Assembly (NCBI GenBank): GCA_013397695.1
Contig: VYZI01000018.1
Span: forward strand, 759,642 to 823,641
Length of the DNA stretch: 64,000 nt
Origin: Centropus unirufus
Lineage: Eukaryota; Chordata; Aves; Cuculiformes; Centropidae
Direction: 5' to 3'
A model generated the notes under the pieces. That model was not told where the DNA came from, did no database searches, and saw only the letters and a program-made list of their open reading frames with translations. A program made the position numbers and the translations under genes. Shown here in pieces: positions 13,346 through 28,400 of the stretch (its first letter is position 1; each line of letters opens with the position of its first letter).

Positions 13346-16220
13346 TATATGCCAGTGCAAATAATGGAAAAAGAAAAGGGCCAGAAATCTTTGTCTAATC
13401 ATTTTGCCTAATGAGAGATTGTATTTGGTATTGTGGAAATATAAGCTGAAACCCTCAGTTTCAAAAGAAGTTACACATAAGTGTGAAAATAATTTCTTGC
13501 CCCATTGACATAGCCTCCTCTAAAAAAACTCTAACCTTTGGGAAGAGGTCTGCTTGTAATTTTCAAAGGATTTTCCTTCTTAAATTATGAAAGAAGAAAA
13601 TAAGTTAGACTACCTCTTTTTTGATGGTGCTTGACTGCAGTGATGTTTTTATATGCAAAATATATTAATATAAAATTGTTACTAACAAAGGCTTTGTTTG
13701 AGCTCATACAATCACTGTTCAGTGAGGATGGTAACACCAAGTAATTGAGTTTAAAGGTTTTATTTTGAAGTTGGGGAAAGAGTTATGTCCTACAAATTTG
13801 GTTCACAGAAGAGCAATTTGACCTGATTACAAATTGGTTGGTGTGAAAACAGCCAGTCAGGGAAACAACCAATATGGCCAATAAGCTACATTGGAATAAA
13901 CTGCTGAGGTTGTGAAACGCATAACCAACAGCCACTTCTGAGAAAATACAGTTAAAGAGAGAGAGGCTGTTGATCCAAAAACTTCCACCATCCCAAAGAT
14001 TCTGCAAAGTGACTACAATGTTCCAGGAGTCTTGTCTGAACCTGCACATGTGGTCTGGTACAGAGCGATCCAGACCGAAAACAAATGTTTTTGCCACATT
14101 GCTCAGTTGCAGCATCTAAACTGTAAAAGTAAGAATGGACTGTTGGATCATCTTATCCTTTTTTTTCTAGTATAGAACAATTTGTCTCTTTTAAAAGGCA
14201 CTTGCTAGCCTCTTGCTCCTCTCTTAAATACATTGGAGTTAAATGAGTTTCTATAAATAATGGAATCACGGGTATTGATTACTTTTAAATTGTAGTAGTG
14301 TTACATGATACCACATTGGCAGCTGTGCTATGACAAAATAGCTCATTACATTCCAGTTGAGTGAATGGAGGCCTGACTCCAGCTCTGTGGCACTGGCAAG
14401 CTCTGCTGTCACCCACAGGGAAACACTGCTTGGTTCTCCAAGTGGGTCTTAACAGGCAATGTGGACTTCACAGCAAGTGGACTTAGTTTAGGCTATCCTT
14501 ACATAATTAGCTTTGGAAAGATAGAGCCAAGTCAGGAGGTAATCCAAAAGAGCTCTTATGTAGCTAGCTGGAAAGCACCAAATCAAGGGTGCTTGCACAT
14601 GCAGGTAGAAATATGTTGATTCCTGAAAATTAGAGGTAATGCTTATTCCTTGTTCCTGAAAAACTCTTCTTGCACAAGCTTAATCCTTCAGTAGTGCTCA
14701 AAGTTGTTTTTACATTAAAATTTGTACTTTGGTGGGGGTGTGGGGTGGAGTTGTGTGGTACACAAGGGGTACTTGAAAGCATTTTTTTCCATGTAAATGA
14801 AAAAAATTCTCCTTCTTCCTTTACACTCTTATAATGAAATTAATCTATTGCTACAAGTATTTATTAGGCCATTAACTAGCTCCTTACAGGTATTGTGGTT
14901 CAGTTAGTTTTCTGATGTTGACACTTTGTCCTGTGCCTTTTGAACTTCTGTGATTCTGTAATTGCTTGGCAAAATAGTCAGAACTGAGAGAACCCCTCTG
15001 CCTTTTCATTGGGTATCTAAAATTCTCCATCTAGTTATGAGAGATGGGTACATCAAGGACTCATCATCAAGCTGTATGTTTTGAAAACTTTCCTTCCAAA
15101 TACAAGGGTTCCCAGAGAAGAAATGATCTAGGGTTCTGCATCTCTATACTTTAGGGGAGGGGGAACAAAAAAATAAAACAAAAACACAAACCCCAATATA
15201 TGGGGAAAGTGTGTAAGAGGAAATATTTACCATGTGTCAATACAGAAATTCCTACATAAAGATCTCTGAATTCACAAATTCACTGCTGATAGTGAGACAG
15301 AACAAGCATTAAATTGTAAGAAATGTGTCAGAGTGATTCAGTACTTGATTGTGATTCTTAGCACAGGGCAGTCAGCTCTAAAATATTATTGCAAATAGTT
15401 ACACAGTTGCATATTCCCTCCTAGTGAAATTAACTGTTAAGACCAACATGAAAACCATAGTTATGCTAAAATTTGAGCACTTTTCTTTTTCCTTCACAGG
15501 ATTCCATCACACCCTTTGTTACTTTATTTAAAAAAATGCAGAATTGAAAGAACCATAGTCAGCAGGAAAAAAAAGCAAGCAGAAACATGGGCTACATCGA
15601 GCAGAAATATACAATGCACAAATTCAATAAAGATCCATCACATACATACAGATCTCATGGCATATTCTATCACCAATTGCATTCAGGGTCTTGATTACAC
15701 CATTAAAACGTAATCTGACTTATCAGTTAGTGAAAAGTGGAAAAAATATTAGCTATTTGTTCCATCAAGGTGGACACACTGTGTATTTTACGCATGCTTG
15801 CCTTGAATGGATCTTTTCAATAAATGCAATTGGTTTTCATTTCTGGACTTGGGAGCTGTCAGCTTATGTTCTTATGATTGTTAGTGTCATATATCATTTA
15901 ACCAGAATACAGCACCCGGTTCCCCACCATGATTTAAAGCCACTCCTTCTCTAAGTTTCCAAGTATTTTGCATGTTTAGAAAGGCATTCAAACACCTCCA
16001 GAAGTTTTGTTTAGAGACAATGTCTACCTTAGTCATTATTTGGCTGGTGTGTTTGGTGAAATTATTGTCACAAATAACACCAGTCTCATCCCCCAAAGTA
16101 TTTGCTAGGTTTTATAGACCTGATATATTTTAGTGTATATACAGTACTTCATAATATATTAATTAGAAACTTTCATGGTGTCTATTAAGAAAAAGAAGAT
16201 TAATCTTGGGGGGAAAAAAA
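13346..16220. other. Non-coding stretch, nothing recognised
   Basis: The ORFs are short and uninformative; the longest, 13783-14115 on the minus strand (110 codons), has no recognisable domain. A TTCTGTGATTCTGTAA string near 14946 recalls the CR1 tail but has no CR1 body upstream, so it is not called. Confidence 0.5.
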
Positions 16221-16353
16221 NNNNNNNNNNNNNNNNNNNNNNNNNNNNNNNNNNNNNNNNNNNNNNNNNNNNNNNNNNNNNNNNNNNNNNNNNNNNNNNN
16301 NNNNNNNNNNNNNNNNNNNNNNNNNNNNNNNNNNNNNNNNNNNNNNNNNNNNN
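16221..16353. other. Assembly gap, 133 N
   Basis: 133 undetermined bases follow a GGGGGGG-AAAAAAA homopolymer junction (16208-16220), a typical place for an assembly to break. Any ORF running through it is an artefact. Confidence 0.99.
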
Positions 16354-16383
16354 TGGACATAATCACTCCTGCTGTAAATCTGT

Positions 16384-16421
16384 ACCAGAGAGTTATAATC
16401 CAATAACCAGAGAGTTATAAT
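16384..16421 (+). repeat. 16-bp direct repeat beside the gap
   Basis: ACCAGAGAGTTATAAT occurs at 16384-16399 and again at 16406-16421, 22 bases apart start to start. It sits 31 bases after the N gap, so it may be a real small duplication or a mis-joined read overlap at the contig edge. Confidence 0.85.
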
Positions 16422-19400
16422 AAAAGACTTGTCAGTGCTTCGTGAATCTGTTATTAGGATTCACAAATCCCTAGGACCCTATACATTCTTCGGGCTTCTC
16501 CTAAGCCAATACTGTGATGAAGATGTGCACAGAGACACACAGGGTCATGTCACTTATAACAAAACTTTCATGTTCATGGTGGGAGGAGAATGTAGTGCTG
16601 TAGTAAGTATTGGCTTAGCGTTTAGTCATGGTAATTAAACAGCTTGTGCCTTTATCTTTGGGATATGGATTAGAACATTGATGACATCAGATTAGCTGTT
16701 CCCTTTTTGTAGGTCTAGCTATAGTATGTGAGATCAATCCAATATTTCTTGCCAAGTTCTTAGTGACATTCTTCATGTCCTAATGGGGAGAGAGATAATA
16801 TACCCCTGATATTTATGCTTCAGTCACAGACATTAATACTTTGCAAGGTGTTACTGACCTGATCTAGGTTAAACTCTATATTACTTCCAATTATTATTTA
16901 TATGATAGCAGTGTCCGATTTTTATGTCAGTATTCTGATTGGCTATGGCTACATATTGAGTTTTAAATAATTTTCTGTTAAGATAGATTTGTGTTGAGCT
17001 GTCCAAGCTTCCACCAACAAAGCTATGCTTAACATGAAACACCTAGACATTGGACTAGTAATTTCATACAGATGATGGTGGTGACTTTCAGGTCTTTCAA
17101 AGATTGGTAACAATTTTTATGTTCCATTAAGTGTCTTAAAGCTTTGCTTAAAAGGGTGCTAATAACTAAAGCAAGTGCAACACTTGCAAAACTGAATGAC
17201 AATAAAAGTAACAAAATAACATGAAGATATAGATTTACGAAGCAAACCAGCTATATCCAGGAGTGTTAATAACATGTCTGATTATCATAATGTTGTCTGT
17301 CAACATGGGTTTTATAGATGTATTTTGTATTACAAAATTTGTATTTGGAGAATCCTGTATGGCAATATACAATACTTTTTTCCATAACTAGGGAAATTTA
17401 CAGTCCTTGTTTAGAAGATGGGTAGTTTCAGAGTAAGTTTGTTACCAGGTGGAAGGCAGATCAAGTCATTATCTGAGATTTCCAAGAAAATATTCTCCTG
17501 AATTCAAAATGACCAGTCCCCTCCTCATGGCTTTTGTAACTGCCACAAATGTAACACTAACAGGCCACAATTTGCTGGCCAGTCGAAAACTCTTGCAGAA
17601 ATCCACGAAGGCTGCAGTGGTTTGGCACCACTTAGATTCAAAATCCTTCACGGCATTGAGGAAATAATGATCAATGGAGAAATTCTAAATTGGAAAAATC
17701 TCCAGATTCTTGTTGTATTGGATTAATAGTCCCTCAGTCTAAAGACAGTACAGTAAATACAGAATTGCTCTGCAACTGAGACAAGAGATGAGGATTAAAT
17801 TAATGTTACTGTGGTCAAGAGATTGAATTCAAAACAACTTATAGCCAGTAGTCTGTTAAATATAGACTCAAATGCATTGTAAAAGTCCAGTGTATGCTTG
17901 CAACAGCCCTCAAATATAGTCTTAAGCTTTCCTCTAGGAAAATCAATACAGAGGTCTTGCAGTTCAAATTTACATTGACAATAAAGGGCCAACTTGGGCT
18001 GTCATACATGGGTTCTGTTTGATCCAATTCCATTCACTCTGAGTGGATGTAAACAAGCAAGCCAAGTCACAGCAATTGCATAATGTATAACATCTTATTC
18101 ATGACTATGGCTTATTTGCTTCATGGATGCAGCTGGTATTGTGTAGGCACTTAGAGCAGTTGAAGACTATAAGTAAATTTCCCACTTTCTAAAGAGCTGT
18201 TAAAGTAAATGGATCTGGTCTGAAAAATATCAGTTATTATTCAGTCTTCAACTTAGGCTGTTAATGAAAGACAATTTTGTTTCTTTTTAAAATACAAAAA
18301 TTATCTGCCTTTTATCGAAGAAATGGAAAGGCAAGCTTTTTCTCCTGTCAAAGGAGGGCAATGTTAACCCTTGGACCAGCAGTTAAGAGGAAAGATGATG
18401 GCCAACTCATATTTTAGTTATTACTCTTTTCCTCCTGGTAATTCCCGATGTGTCCAGCTGAGATCTCAGGCTGCGTTGTGCTCATCACTGTGTAAAGCTA
18501 GACATCAGCACTCTGTGCCAGGGAAGGCACCAGCTCGCTCTCCCAGCAGATCCAAACCCTACAACCCAGGGTCATGGTCCTGAGACTGCTGGAGGGAAGG
18601 GCACCTGTACTTGGCCCCTTCAGGATGGCAATATGAGAAGCATAATGTGGCCTGTTTGTCATTTGGAGCAATCATATATATGCCAGGATATGTCATGTAA
18701 ATAAATGCAAGTACCTGCTTTAAAGAAATCTCAGATCCAAACCAGTCCTTTGGGACCTAATCCTTTCAAATCTTTTACTAGGAGATAAACTGAAGAAAGT
18801 AACTGAGTTGGATTTCTTTGATTGAATAAATAGTTCTGAAAATAAGAAAGGAGTTTATAAACCTTTAGATGAATTTTGTCATCATTGTATTTCCTCATGC
18901 TGTTGAACAGATGCCTCATTTCCTAACTGTGTTTGGCTACCTTGTGAATAGTGTCTTGCTTTCCCAGATGTACTCTTCACAGTGCTATGTTGTTACCAGG
19001 TTGGAATTGAAGCTCTACCACTGGTAAAAGCTTCGGCATATTTTCATTATTAATACAGACAATCCAGTAATATGAGCTTGCTGAATTAATGGTGAAATCA
19101 AAGACATTTTACCTGTCAAGACCTCGGTTCAGTGTTTCTAATTTATCTTGCACTGGATGACAATGTGTCATTGATTTCTGCAGTGAAGCAGGCATCTACC
19201 TTCATTATACTCAGCCAACTTTAAATCCACTCTCAGTGGCAAATCTACCACTTATTCAAACGAACCCTGTCTCGAACTTCCCATGAAAGATGTTTAACAT
19301 TGTTACGTCATTGAATGTACTGAGCGTGCATTTACTAGATGTATCTATCAGTGGTGAAGGGTGAAGGCATCTATAGATATAGGTTAAATAAACAAAAATA

Positions 19401-22400
19401 ACAGTGCCCCAACAAAATATAAGGTTCAGTATTGGGAGCCCCGTTGGCAAGACATGCATTGCAGAGCTGGGTCTTAAACCTCTGTACATGGCATGGACTC
19501 CTAGCATACTCTCTGCCCCATCTTTTTTAGGTTGATTTCAGTCATAGCAAGTCAAAGAGAGTCGCTGTTATTGTAAGAGCGTACATGGGCCTGTGCAAAA
19601 CCTGTAAGTGACCAATCCTTTATTGGCTCCTTAATGAAAGCGGCAGAAACTTCCCCACTGCCCTCCAGGAAAATATATCTGTCTTTAGAATCACCTCCAC
19701 TTCAAGTGTTCATGAAACACCGGAGGAGGTATCCTCTGCCCTGAAGGCTGAGGAATGGGGTTTCTTGCACACTGGGGAGGTGAGATAGTCCCAAAGCTGT
19801 TGGAAACAACTAGCCAAGAATGCATCAGCAGAAGGGCCTGAAGAGCCAAGCTGGCACATCCGTGATGCAAAAAGGCAGCTCAGAACTGCAGTTAGACATT
19901 CAGCCAAGTTCTTTTCTTTCTCCTATCCTGAAGACCCACAGCAAGCTATTCTATGTCTGAAGCCAGTGCCAAAGTGTCCTGAAGATATCAGGTGTCTGTT
20001 CAGATGAGCTGTGTCCATCCTTTACATTTGTGTCAAGCATTTTCTGTCTGTGGTCATAAGGCTTCAGAAATGCCTGCCTGACCAGAAATGCAGGACAAAG
20101 GGATGGTTTGGGTTGAACATGCTGAGCCTGATGCTGAGGGACTGATTGGATGACTATAGTTGGTGCACGTCCTGTGTCAGACCTGAGTTTGAATCAAGCC
20201 TCACACATGACTTTAAAAGGACAATTGTTTTCTCCCAAGTTCCCATAACATTGTTTCACTTTATTTTGCTAACTTCAGTAAGGACTTGAAAAAAAAATAT
20301 TTCCAGTTTTTCAACTCTGCATGCATAATCATCTGCATTTATGTTCAGCAGAGTTATGCTTATATTATATATCATTGCAGAAGAGCAGGCAATTAAAAAT
20401 GCGATTAATTTCTTGCTAATTTAATATTTTCCATGTAATTCACAAACCTGGATGATTACCAACGGCAGACAAATATTTAGAACTAATAGTCAGCATCTGA
20501 AAGCATCAGAAATAATCATCTGGATTTGCAAAACTTCTGGTCCATCTGTGTAACACAACATATGCCCCCATCATCAGTCAGAGGGAGTGTGAAGACCTGT
20601 TCCTTTTGAGTGTTACGTATTTAGGAGATGCTGTCTGGGCTTTCTTCTGGTTATTTCTGTTGTGGAGTGGAATTATGCTCTAGATCTTCCTCAAGAAGCT
20701 GAATGTGATGCTCAGTAGAGGCCTTCCCTGCACTCTTTCTGATGGGAGACAAAGAAGGTTGTGTAGTAACACCTCAGTCTTCCTACTGAGATAACATCTG
20801 AGTGGCTAGGAAAAAATGAAGTGAGATGCAGATGCTCGCAATCTGGAGATCAGATTTCAGACTTGATGAAGGACCTGGGTTCTTCAGCTTTTTCACATGG
20901 CTTGGGCAGGCATGAAACAAAGAGGAGCAATGTCAAGAGTGTGGGAAATTTGGAAATGAACTGCTGAGTCCAGAATAAGCTAGCCAGGAGCTGTCACAAA
21001 GCAGGGAAAGCCTGTCTGGACTGTCTCCAAAAAGTCTTGAGATTAGGAGGAACAACAGCATCTCAGCACATCACTGGAATGAACTTGCAGCGTGGCACTA
21101 TGCCCAGGTTAGAGATGGCATCAGGACTCTCTTATGATCCATCTGCAATAAATTGAATGTTTACTCTGATGCAAGAACATGATGTGTCCTTCTCCAGAAG
21201 GAATTGTTCTTCACCCAGAGATCTGCATTGCAGAGGGGATGCCTTAAAAAGCCCTCAATATGCCCAACGAGGAGTTTCCCATGAGGCAGTGCAGGCAAGC
21301 CCCATGAGTAGGGCCCCAGTCATGTCTTTTCTGCAACAGAGATATTGCTAGCTGATAGCAGATGTTTTCACATGTCCTATCTCCTCTGAAAGCAAACAAA
21401 ATATTGTGTCTCGCTTGGTGATTTTTGTGGACAACAAAGAGAGATGTTACCTCTACATTTAATTCAGCCCAAAAGAACAAGGTTTGGTTTTGTCCTCTGG
21501 CCAACAGCAGGGAAGAACTCTTGTTTGCCTCTTTAGCCTTTTGTTCGTCTTGATCACTCATGCCCATGTCATCTTGACATACAACTGTTGCCTGCTCTAG
21601 TACCACTAGTATCACTGCTCTAGTATCACTGCTCCAGGGATATTAGGAAATGACCCTCTGCTCCAAACAAATCTTTAACCCTGCTGATGAAATCATGAAA
21701 TCATTTTGCCTACACTGTTTCAAAACAACATACTGAAGTTTAATTTGTCATCTAGGTAACATGAAACTTCAAAAATACTACAGCACCTGGAATTTAACAT
21801 TTGGCTCTTTCACATCACTTATTCCTTCACCGAGTCCCACATATCAGTTTTTTAAAATGCTTGCTTTTAAACCTTCCTAGGACAAACATGTCTTTAGTAA
21901 CATTTAACGACTCAAAATATCTGAGAGAAAACACTTGCTGTGCTGCTGGTTCTAGTAACTACATTGCTTCCTGCAGGACTTTAAAAGCCAGCACCTTACA
22001 GTGGATGCAATGGGACAAAGCTTCAAAAATTCTTACTGTGGCTGTGACTCTGCCTCTTCCCTTATGTTCTCGTTCCTGGAGTGGCTGCAGCCTTTATTAC
22101 CCAAGAATTGCACAGGGATTTGGGATTATTTTGAGACTAGGCTGGAGGTCGGAGTAGATAATTAGTCCAAGGGACAAACACTAATTGCCTGTTATCACTG
22201 GGAATCCTAAATGGAGGGAGGTAAAGCCAGTGGCCTGCTAGAGGAGTATTTAAGGACAGCTTTTGGGAAGGAGAGAGCCAGGGGGAGGAGGAACTGGAAG
22301 GAAGCTGAAAGCCTTTGTTGGCTGTAGACAGTGTTACAGGGTTTGTGTGTTTTCCTGCCTTACAGATGAGTTGCCTGTTAAGGCAGTGTGTTCTTTAAAG

Positions 22401-25400
22401 ACAACTAATGGGGGTATGATGACCTATACAGCATGTAACTTGGGAAAGTGGGTATTGGCAGAAGAGGAATAGCTACTTTGGATAGCTATGTCTGCTGCCT
22501 GCTTCCTGTTCAGGAAGGTGTGATCCTCCCAATCTCCAGCTCTCGCAAGGTAGGACCAGACCAGTGGATGTGAACCCCTTGTACTGACATCTAATTATTC
22601 TTTCTTGCCTATTCATACTTGCCCTTGTTCTGAGCCTCTCAAGCCTCTTCCCATCTTCTCTTTTCCTTAATCTCTATTCCCATAAGGATAATCCATGTAT
22701 AATTTTTTAATCACTTGTTCCAAACTACTGGGCATTTTGAAGTTGTTTCTCAAAGGGATAAAAATAAAGTGGTGACTGTGCATAGCACAGAATATGTTGA
22801 ATACACACAGTATCTCTAATGACTTGAGGACCCCAGCTCCTGGATGGTGGGAGCTGTTAAAGGTGCATCTCATGCAGTGGTCAGAACTGCTCAGACCTAA
22901 ACTACCCCCAAGCAACTTCCTCCTATAAAAATGTCAGTACTGTGGCAAATAATCCTTGACAATAAAGCTGGTTAGCCCAGACGTAAACCAGGCTATTCAG
23001 AAATCTAAATCAGTCTTTTCTTCTTTTGCCAAGACTAGGGTTTGATCTGACAATATCTGCATCTGGTTCAAGTAAAATAACTGAATTACAATCAGATGGG
23101 ATGTCCAGCAACTCTTTAATTAGTTTTTCTTTACAGAATGTATGTCCAGACATCTTTACTCAAGCCATTTATCCTCCTTATATGTTGCAAATTTCCAGAT
23201 GATCTGATTCAGTACTTAGATGCAAAAATGCTTAGAAGTTTCAGAGTAAAGGGGATGGGAGATTCTTTTTCATTTTTTTCAATTCAGTCCTTGGCAAACA
23301 ACAGCACACCAAACTAAAATGCTTTTTTTCTTTTTTTTCTGTATCAATTAAAATGTTTTTCAGATGTAGGCAGAAATGTTTGCCTTTCTTCAGAGTGAGA
23401 GGCACAGGCAGAGTCAGCTGAAAGCAGAGAGTTAGCCAAAGTGACCCAGGAAGAGGCAAAATGCAACACAGAACACAGCTGGCATGTTTCTCAGCTGAGA
23501 GAGCTGTGTAAGACCCTTGAAATACTTTGTGGTAAAAGGGGAAATGACATTCAAATAGCATGTTCAATAACATTCAGTTTAAATTTAACCTTCCAAAAGG
23601 TATATTGAAATCACCAGCTTGGAATTCAACTCACCTAATTTCACATTCTGAAACATTTGTCCTCCACCCAGTGCTGGGAATAGCTTTACTGCTGAGACCA
23701 TCGCTACCACTTCTCCACTTGTGGTGTTCAAATTTTATTGCTTTAGTTAAATTTTCTGGTGAAACATAATGTACAGGCACACCTCATTTGATCAGTTATA
23801 GCCATAAAGTTTAGCCAATTTATAGCTAAATAGCTTGCTCCTGTTGAGGAAGGGATGGAATTTTCTGAATTAATATAAATTCCTTCAGGCAGTAGCTGTT
23901 TCTGAGCAGCACTAAGGGGAACCAATCCTGTTATATTATGATAGTTCACAGACCTACAATTGTTGCCCTTTTCAGCATGGTAAAATCCGCATATGATGCA
24001 TTTTAAGGAAAATGGAATATCTTTTTTTTTTGACGGATAGATGATGGGAATTATTGATGTGTCTGTCTACTGGGCTTGGCAGACAGCCTAGTATTCAGAG
24101 GATAGCTGAGAGCTCTCGTATGTTGTTAGTGTTTTTTGTAGGTGTTCTCAAATCTCATGCAAACAGATCAGCTCTTGCTCTGCAAGATGCATGAAATGAC
24201 ATTGATCTCAGTGGATGATGCTCACATCCAGGCCGGAGAGAACTGAGCCCTCATCCTTTATCCCTGCTGCATGTTTAAGTGTCCCAAGAGGTGTATTTCA
24301 CTGGCATATGTTGCCTGGGGTCTTCTAGGACTGACTAAAATGCATTTCAGTCTCAGAATGCTATATCGATTTCTGTAGCTATTCCTTAAATATAAAATAA
24401 GCATCCTTATATCCATGCCAAACAATGAAACTTGCTATTAAAGTTGCACCCGTGTGACGATGCACAGACACTGTACTTTCAAAGCATGTAGTACTCTTGC
24501 TCAATGCTCTCCAGTCAAGAAAATTCTTTGGACTCCTCTCCTTGCATCACTTTTGATGAGTTTTACAGGGACACGTAACGTATCAGTGGCATAGCAACAG
24601 GTAGCAAGTTCTTCATGCAGATATGGCCATTGAATATATGCCAAATCAGCAAGACTTTTTCCAAATAAAACTTTGAAGAACAAAAAAACCCCTACACTTA
24701 GAAATAAGGAACAAACTTCCAGACATCCTCACTAGTTCTTAGGTCATCAAAGGATATTCTCACTGGCCACATGCCATGTACACAGACAACATGGACTGCC
24801 AGCGCTTGTTCTGCTGCATAATTTCCCTTCTTCAGAACTGCATCCAACTAGGCCTAAAAAGAAACATAATTAAATTTAGCTGAAAACTTGAACAAACATA
24901 ATAACACACTGAACCACTTGCTACTTCAAACACAATCTTGCCATGGGCCAGGAAGAGCTGAGTGGAGTCTGCAGCTTTTCCCTAAGTGCTTTCTGTAGGC
25001 AAGCACGCAAGGAAACGAGTGAGGTATTTTCAGTCTCAGCCAATAATGTGATGAGTGTGTGAGTTATCTTCTGTGCAGGTGCATTTGTGTACAGGGATAT
25101 TCTGGGGGGATGCCTGCAGTTTTCATTCTACTTTTGTCTTCATATGTGATGAGAGTATGTGGAAGATGTTTACCAAATCTTGACTGCTTCAGCTTTTGTA
25201 GCCACATTTTCCTTATATCAACAGACTATACTTGGGATTGTTTTCATTTGTAATATTACAGCTGTTTCTTCCTCTGTGGTCTCTTGCTTCCTATCTATCT
25301 CTTCAACCTTTCTCCCTTCTACTGTAGCTGTCAGCTCAGAAGGGGCTTGCTGTGCCCATCACAATTGCTGCATAGTGCAACATCTTGCTCTTCTGCAGAA

Positions 25401-28400
25401 CCTTCTGTTTTAACATGAATTCTTTCCTATATATTGTCTGTTTATTCATTTCTTCTAGTCACTGATTAAGAAGAAACCTGGATAGGAATGTCAGGATGAA
25501 AGTCACTAGTGTTAGAACACTGCAGGAATTTTCTAGTCCTGAGCTCATCATCCATTTCCATGGCACAGCTATGGGCACAATGTCTAGTGGAAGACCGATG
25601 ATATAGTCTACTGTAAGTCATATGCTCACAATTTTCCCAACCAAAAGCTGCCAATTTTCCCTCTGGCCAATGATGCTTGTGACTTGTTGAGATGGTATGA
25701 TTGGCACTTTTCTCTGGGAATCCTTATACTCCTGACAAATTCCCTACTTTAGTGTCTATTTCTTCTATGTCATTAATCATACTGCTCTTCTATTTAATTT
25801 ATGAGGCCACAATGCATTTGGGAATCCTTGCCAATACTTTCTCTCTCTTCATTTTGAGAAGCATGATTTGTGTAACCTTCAATAGTATTCCTGGCATTAC
25901 TGAAAGTTCCCCTTTATAGTTAGAATTTATGGATGTGGATAGGCGGTCTCTTTCTTTTTCTTCTGCTACTAATGGTTCCTGTGACCATGTATGACCACAC
26001 CTGTCTCGTACGATCCATCTTCAGATTTTTCCCATGGGTGTAGGTAATTACATGAAGCTCTTTTAATGACACCTGCAGGTCAACTGCTTGTTCATATCAG
26101 ACTGACCGTGATGGAAGTGGAGCCATGTACTCTAGGAATGCCCTAGGAATGGTACCTTACTGGTACTGGTCCGGGATAGTTCTGCTACACAGGAACACCG
26201 GAAACACTTCATGTTTCTGCATTGTTTCCCTGAAGCTTTCCAAGTCCTTTTCCAAGTATTTTCTCTGGTTTTTTGTTTGTTTTTTTTTTGCTTTTAAGGT
26301 ACACCTATAGTTATGAAATACTGAGTTTTCATATACCAAGCCTGATGCATCTCTTTCAACTGAGTAGATACCCTTCTTTTTTGTTTGTTTATTTGTTGTT
26401 GTTTTTTTTGATAGCTACAGTAGTCCTTGACTGAGCCACTGCTCCCTGATGTTGACTCTAACAAATCCGAAGGGGTCGGTGAGGAGTACTTTTTATAAGG
26501 ACTGGATTTCATTAACCACTCCAGTCTGCTCTCTGAAGAGCTGAAGCTTCTAGAAACAACATCAGTAAGGTTTGTTATCCTTTTTTAAGGACTCAGTGTT
26601 TCTAGAATCTGGCACACTGTATTTTCTCACTACTTCTGCAGTGTATGTAGGCTACTGCCAATGCTTTTACAACATTTGAACTTGGAAATCACATGGAAAA
26701 AAAATTTACAAGTAGTGTGCGCTAGATATAGATGAGTTCAAGTAAGCCCTTAAAAATATCTCTTGGATGCTGTACGTCATCCCACTATCACTGATTCTGT
26801 ACTAGAAGTACTCTTGAGGAGTGCATAAATTTTGTTTGAAGGCCAAGCGCAGATAAGAGAACAAGCCAGGCAAAGGCTGTGGCAGGGTTTCTGTTTGGCA
26901 ATTTTTTCTCCCTGGTATAACTCAACGATCCTTGACAGATTTTTGCCTTCCAATGCTATCCTGTTCCTGCAACAGCTTGTCCCCAGCCACTTTTGTACTT
27001 GCATCTGCTTAGCAGGTGTTGAGAGTAGGGCCTTGAGTGATGCATTCTTCTGTGCAGAGATTTTTGCACGTAGTCTCTCACTGTAAAAAAAGTGCCAAAA
27101 CCTTCTACATAAGGTGCAACAAGCAGCTATAGCAAGGCGAGAATTTTTAGGGCTTTAATCTTAAACTTAGCCTTAGTTTAGTAATGCTCCAGAGAGGCTT
27201 TACATTTTTGAGTGTAGTAGGTTTTATTTTTACAGGATTTTGGTCATCAACTGAAAAGATACAATATAAAATGTCTTAGTCAAGTTACACCACATTTTAC
27301 TGCTTGGAAGCTGTATTGGCATTATTCTTTCATATATTATTTGCTCTGTCATCTTTTTTTCTTGCTGCTCATTCTGTTTTGGTAAGACCAATTACCCTTC
27401 ATGAAGCTCTTCTAGTGGCCTGTCAATATTCTTATATCTATTTTGCTTGGACCTTTTCCTTCGTCACAGTCAGTGAATCTTCCACCTAAATTTCTGACTA
27501 AGTAGTTCATTGTCTAGGCATAGCATTTTTAGTTTAGACTACATCCTATGAGCTTTCATGACAACTAATCTTAATTCAGAGAGTTAATCTCATCTGTGGG
27601 TTTAGTATGAGATGCTTTAAGAGTTTATTAAAATTGTTTGAGGAATTCAGTGTATCATTTTCTCTACATCCTTCAGTACCATTTCTGAGCTCAGCAAAGC
27701 TATTCTAGCATGAAGAGTGGTGCTTTTTTTTCCTTTGAGAGGGGGAATCTCAGAAATTCCTATTCTGCAAATTATGCTTAATGTTCTATGATAAAAAGTA
27801 AGACTATAATAAGAATATCTCATGTACACTTTACGTTTTAAGGGGAAAATTCTCTATTTATATCATGTGTGATTACTCCAGTTTGACATTAATTGGAATT
27901 CTGTGTAAAGGCTGAAGAAAGACCATTACTGGCAATGTAAATTGAAAGAAATCCCTGATATAATACAGCTTTGAAGAGTCATTCAAGCAACACTGCTGCA
28001 GTATCCACATATTCTGTGCCATTAATGACTACAGGATTCTCTGGACTGTTACTAATTATGTAGTAGGATGGTATAATATGCCGTCTTGTAGCGACAGTAT
28101 TAAATATTATCAGCTAATTTTATGTAGCAAATATTATAAATCGGTTACATAAGATGGACTGAGCTCTGTTGCAGACTCACATCCCACCACAGTGAACTGA
28201 GAAGGAATAGCATCAATGTAGTATACAGCACCTATAAAAATGATTGGAACATTTATAAGAAATATATTAGTTCTTGACTTGTATATCTTAGCTGAGCTGG
28301 AGACGAATGGTAAGAAGAGCAAAGTCTGAGTGCTTCCTTATGCAACTGGGAAAAAAAAAATCCCCTTTCTGATAACAGACAGCTTGGTGATCTATCACTG

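Noticed and set aside
14935..14965. TTCTGTGATTCTGTAA resembling a CR1 3' tail
   Set aside because: No CR1 body upstream, and the octamer-type repeat is imperfect.
16163..16420. Open frames spanning the N run
   Set aside because: They exist only because the 133 N bases cannot contain stops.
21244..22157. Neighbouring ORFs of 123 (minus) and 118 (plus) codons
   Set aside because: No domains, no splice or promoter context and no coherent composition; most likely chance.
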